From DHVE2 group archaeon (GTDB lineage Archaea > Thermoplasmatota > Thermoplasmata > Thermoplasmatales > Aciduliprofundaceae), in contig WAOZ01000133.1 of the NCBI GenBank assembly GCA_015520975.1, forward strand, positions 1 through 8,227: a stretch of DNA of 8,227 nt, given 5' to 3'. The notes under the pieces are model-generated. The model was not told where the DNA came from and searched no databases. It saw only the letters and a program-made list of their open reading frames with translations. Shown one piece after another: positions 6,703 through 8,227 of this stretch (positions are counted from its first letter, which is position 1; every line of letters starts with the position of its first letter). Position numbers and translations under genes: made by a program.

Positions 6703-7170
6703 ATGAGTATAATAAAACCATTTAAGGCTCTTAAGCATCTTGTGCTCAAACCGCACACGATCCGCTATCCATATCAGGAGCATCGGGATATTGAGGGCAC
6801 GGAGCTGCCCACTGAAAGGTACAGGGGCTTTCACTCAAATGATATTGAAAAGTGCATAGGCTGTCAGATGTGCGCAAAGGTGTGTCCCGCGAATGCCATA
6901 ACCTATGTTAAGATAGAAAATGCGGGTAAGAAGGGATTGAAATGGAGACCCGTGGTGGATTACGGGCGCTGCTGTTTCTGCGGATTCTGCACCGATGTAT
7001 GCCCCACCAAATCGCTTAAACTCACTCCGAGATATGAGTTGATAAGCGAGGACATTGAGCATTATCGTTTCATACCCACCGTAAAAGTGGCTGAGAAAGA
7101 AGACAAAGTTCTTGATATTAAGGAGGTTCTTTTCTCGCCGGATGAATACGAACCACCCGCTGAGGAGTGA
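6703..7170 (+). CDS. mbxN: NuoI-like ferredoxin subunit with two [4Fe-4S] clusters (MbxN)
   Basis: This 155-residue soluble iron-sulfur protein is of the NuoI/MbhN type. Two ferredoxin motifs are complete: C51-x2-C54-x2-C57-x3-C61-P and C90-x2-C93-x2-C96-x3-C100-P. An additional cysteine, C91, lies beside the first ligand of the second motif. The N-terminal 50 residues contain R-Y-P-Y and a G-F-H segment before the first cluster, as is usual for NuoI relatives. It should take electrons from reduced ferredoxin and feed the cluster in the NuoB-like subunit. It is the last gene of the operon and starts six bases after the upstream stop. The GAGGTGA ribosome binding site at 6690-6696 is made partly from that stop codon. 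The acidic, proline-containing C-terminal tail (about 140-155) has no visible motif. Confidence 0.88.
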   Translation: MSIIKPFKALKHLVLKPHTIRYPYQEHRDIEGTELPTERYRGFHSNDIEKCIGCQMCAKVCPANAITYVKIENAGKKGLKWRPVVDYGRCCFCGFCTDVCPTKSLKLTPRYELISEDIEHYRFIPTVKVAEKEDKVLDIKEVLFSPDEYEPPAEE

Positions 7171-7185
7171 GGAAATTTATTAATA
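7171..7185 (+). promoter_or_regulatory. Archaeal promoter (BRE and TATA box) of the small gene
   Basis: A purine run GGAAA (7171-7175) followed by TTTATTAATA (7176-7185) begins directly after the operon's final stop codon. The centre of the TATA-like box is about 27-28 bases before the ATG at 7208, the normal distance to an archaeal transcription start. The transcript would therefore begin at or next to the start codon. Confidence 0.6.
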
Positions 7186-7187
7186 TG

Positions 7188-7207
7188 TGTTTTCCTTAAT
7201 TATTTTT
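7188..7207 (+). terminator. Possible T-rich transcription terminator of the mbx operon
   Basis: A pyrimidine-rich stretch with T4 (7190-7193) and T5 (7203-7207) follows the last operon gene by about 20 bases. Archaeal RNA polymerase can terminate on T-runs without a hairpin. This segment also separates the TATA box from the start of the next gene, so it could simply be promoter spacer. No stable hairpin was seen. Confidence 0.35.
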
Positions 7208-7501
7208 ATGCGACTTTACGATTTCAAACGGGGACATAAAAAAACCATAGATGATATCGAGAAGATAATGCGGGAGATGTTCGGTGAGGTGCGCCGCGAG
7301 GGCGAGAAACTTATATCCTCTTACAAAGGACTTGAGAGAATTGAGATCTGGTTTCACAAGGGAAAAATGGCAGCAGAGACGAGATCGAAGAAGGTCAGCA
7401 ACGAAGATGCTATGGACACGCTTAAAAAATGGAATGAGTTTCTTTATCGGGTGACAGGTTACACGGCTAAGGAAAGAAAAAAGAAGATGACGAAAAGTTA
7501 G
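7208..7501 (+). CDS. Small basic protein of unknown function, probably leaderless
   Basis: This 97-residue soluble protein has no signal peptide, membrane helix or cysteine. Its apparent layout is an N-terminal helix (about 12-30, M-R-E-M-F-G), two strands around 38-60 (L-E-R-I-E-I-W-F-H-K-G-K-M-A-A-E), a helix at 66-82 (D-A-M-D-T-L-K-K-W-N-E-F-L), and a strongly lysine/arginine-rich tail. This resembles small archaeal proteins of unknown function; it may be the Thermoplasmata family DUF5611, but that is recall and unverified. The ATG at 7208 is preferred over the in-frame GTG at 7187 because the TATA-like box lies about 27 bases upstream of the ATG and a GTG start would fall upstream of the predicted transcription start. 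No ribosome binding site precedes the ATG, as expected for a leaderless message. It has its own promoter, so a role in the mbx complex is not implied. Confidence 0.7.
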   Translation: MRLYDFKRGHKKTIDDIEKIMREMFGEVRREGEKLISSYKGLERIEIWFHKGKMAAETRSKKVSNEDAMDTLKKWNEFLYRVTGYTAKERKKKMTKS

Positions 7502-7520
7502 GGCATTATCCCGAACATCG

Positions 7521-7529
7521 TCTTTTTTC
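7521..7529 (+). terminator. Possible T-tract terminator of the small gene
   Basis: T6 at 7523-7528 lies about 20 bases after the TAG stop of the small gene and before the next promoter, a fitting place for archaeal T-tract termination. No stable hairpin precedes it. Confidence 0.4.
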
Positions 7530-7570
7530 AAACGAAATAGAAACATACATCATTTATACGATGTCATTAT

Positions 7571-7586
7571 CACAAAATTTTATATA
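7571..7586 (+). promoter_or_regulatory. Archaeal promoter (TATA box) of the exported-protein gene
   Basis: TTTTATATA (7578-7586) is a strong archaeal TATA box preceded by an A-rich BRE-like CACAAAA (7571-7577). Expected initiation about 25 bases downstream falls near 7605-7609, giving a 5' leader of roughly 12-16 bases that just includes the ribosome binding site. Confidence 0.65.
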
Positions 7587-7608
7587 GTATGTTATCTAAT
7601 ACACTTTT

Positions 7609-7616
7609 GGGTGGAG
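7609..7616 (+). promoter_or_regulatory. Ribosome binding site of the exported-protein gene
   Basis: GGGTGGAG lies four bases before the ATG at 7621. Together with the TATA box it fixes that start over the in-frame ATG at 7717, which would remove the basic N-terminal region. Confidence 0.65.
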
Positions 7617-7620
7617 TAAT

Positions 7621-8227
7621 ATGAAATCGGATATTAAGCCCAGTAGAGTGGGTAGGGAAGTGAGCAGTTTGGGAAGGCATATCCCCGAACGTAGAGATAC
7701 CCGAAGATTGAGAAAGATGCTAGTACCTGTGATTGTAATAGCGTTGCTTTTGCTGGCAGGGATCTATTTGATGGTGCCGGGGAGCACGGAGCATACAACG
7801 AACACCACTGTATACGCGTTGGTAGAGCTCAAGACTCCACAGACGTTGGAAGAGCTGAAGAGTGCAGGAGTGAAAGTGGTACATATTTACGACTATTATG
7901 CGCTGGTAGAATATCCGGAGAGTGTAAGCACGAGGGTTGCGAATGCGCCGTTGCATCCGGTGGATTATCATCTATGGTTCCAGACGGGGAAGTTTGATGC
8001 GGCAAATATACCGAGCATACCGGAGAAGTACAGAGCAACATCGAATACGGAGCTGTATGTGGTACAGTTGATAGGGCCGGCGACGCCGGAGTGGCTGGCG
8101 GAGTTGAGAGGCTACGGAGTGAAGATATACAGATATTATCCGAACTATGCATACCTTGTTAGAATAAAGAGTACGAGTGTAGAGACGATCCAGAATCTTC
8201 CGTTTGTGAAGGGCGTATATGTATATC
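7621..8227 (+). CDS. N-terminal part of an exported or membrane-anchored protein, probably a subtilisin-like (S8) protease (partial)
   Basis: The gene is open for 202 codons from ATG 7621 to the window edge, with no stop. The product starts with about 32 polar, arginine-rich residues, then a hydrophobic segment (about 33-52), then an outside domain. That is a signal-anchor or long signal peptide. The visible outside part holds two related alpha/beta modules: residues 64-114 (L-V-E-L-K, L-E-E-L-K, G-V-K, Y-A-L-V) and 144-202 (V-V-Q-L-I-G-P, W-L-A-E-L-R, G-V-K, Y-A-Y-L-V-R, L-P-F-V). The second module, with F-D at 125-126 before it, resembles the region N-terminal to the catalytic domain in many S8 proteases, from memory of such proteins. 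The catalytic Asp/His/Ser region would lie beyond the window, so protease function is inferred. Its leucine codon use differs from the operon: ten of 21 leucines are TTG. Confidence 0.6.
   Translation, partial: MKSDIKPSRVGREVSSLGRHIPERRDTRRLRKMLVPVIVIALLLLAGIYLMVPGSTEHTTNTTVYALVELKTPQTLEELKSAGVKVVHIYDYYALVEYPESVSTRVANAPLHPVDYHLWFQTGKFDAANIPSIPEKYRATSNTELYVVQLIGPATPEWLAELRGYGVKIYRYYPNYAYLVRIKSTSVETIQNLPFVKGVYVY

Noticed and set aside
6328..6834. Long minus-strand open frame across the NuoD-like/NuoI-like junction
   Set aside because: It runs antisense to two conserved genes, and the composition looks like a reverse-complement shadow.
29..7170. Reading the operon as complex I or Fpo
   Set aside because: The NuoB-like subunit has CxxC rather than CC, the NuoD-like subunit retains single cysteines at both NiFe motif positions, and the gene order with an MrpC-like subunit fits Mbx.
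7502..7620. Possible tRNA or small structured RNA in the intergenic gap
   Set aside because: No cloverleaf, T-loop motif or stable stem was seen; GGG...CCC at 7501-7512 gives only a three-pair stem. The region is adequately explained by a T-tract and a promoter.
7829..8152. Minus-strand open frame opposite the exported-protein gene
   Set aside because: The serine/proline-rich translation is a shadow; the plus-strand frame has a TATA box, a ribosome binding site, an export segment and a coherent domain pattern.

Overview
The window looks like archaeal DNA, most probably from the Thermoplasmata (Aciduliprofundum-like); the lineage is inferred from gene content and recalled protein similarity, not from a search. 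Archaeal signs seen directly are TATA-like boxes with purine-rich flanks about 27 bases upstream of expected transcription starts, a small gene with no ribosome binding site that is placed like a leaderless transcript, and strong GGAGGTGA-type ribosome binding sites inside the operon.

Bases 1-7170 carry the downstream part of one tightly packed operon on the + strand. The gene order is the tail of an MrpB-like subunit, an MrpC/NuoK-like subunit, two different NuoL/N (MrpD)-like antiporter subunits in tandem, NuoH-like, NuoB-like, NuoC-like, NuoD-like and NuoI-like. This equals the F-G-H-H'-M-J-K-L-N order of the Thermococcales mbx operon (Mbx, also called MBS, the membrane-bound sulfane sulfur reductase). 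The decisive residue evidence is in the NuoD-like subunit: each of the two CxxC motifs that hold the NiFe centre in group 4 hydrogenases has lost its second cysteine (C64-V-P-E67 and C369-P-P-D372). The NuoB-like subunit keeps a hydrogenase-style CxxC rather than the CC pair of complex I. The complex is therefore best read as an Mbx/MBS-type (Ehr-like) ferredoxin-dependent reductase coupled to ion pumping. Electrons would enter from ferredoxin through the two [4Fe-4S] clusters of N, pass to the cluster in J at the J/L interface, and reduce sulfane sulfur or polysulfide, while the M, H and H' membrane subunits and the Mrp-like module move H+ and/or Na+.

Bases 7171-7501 hold a second transcription unit, a short basic cytoplasmic protein of unknown function that is probably leaderless. 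Bases 7502-7620 are a short intergenic region with a T-tract and a clear TATA box plus ribosome binding site. Bases 7621-8227 hold the 5' part of a gene that runs off the window. Its product has a basic N-terminus, one hydrophobic export or anchor segment, and two related alpha/beta modules that resemble the N-terminal region of secreted subtilisin-like (S8) proteases. Its codon choice differs from that of the operon.

No tRNA, rRNA, CRISPR array, insertion sequence or minus-strand gene could be supported. A sulfur-reducing, ferredoxin-oxidising complex next to a probable exported protease would suit a peptide-fermenting, sulfur-respiring archaeon; that link is inference.
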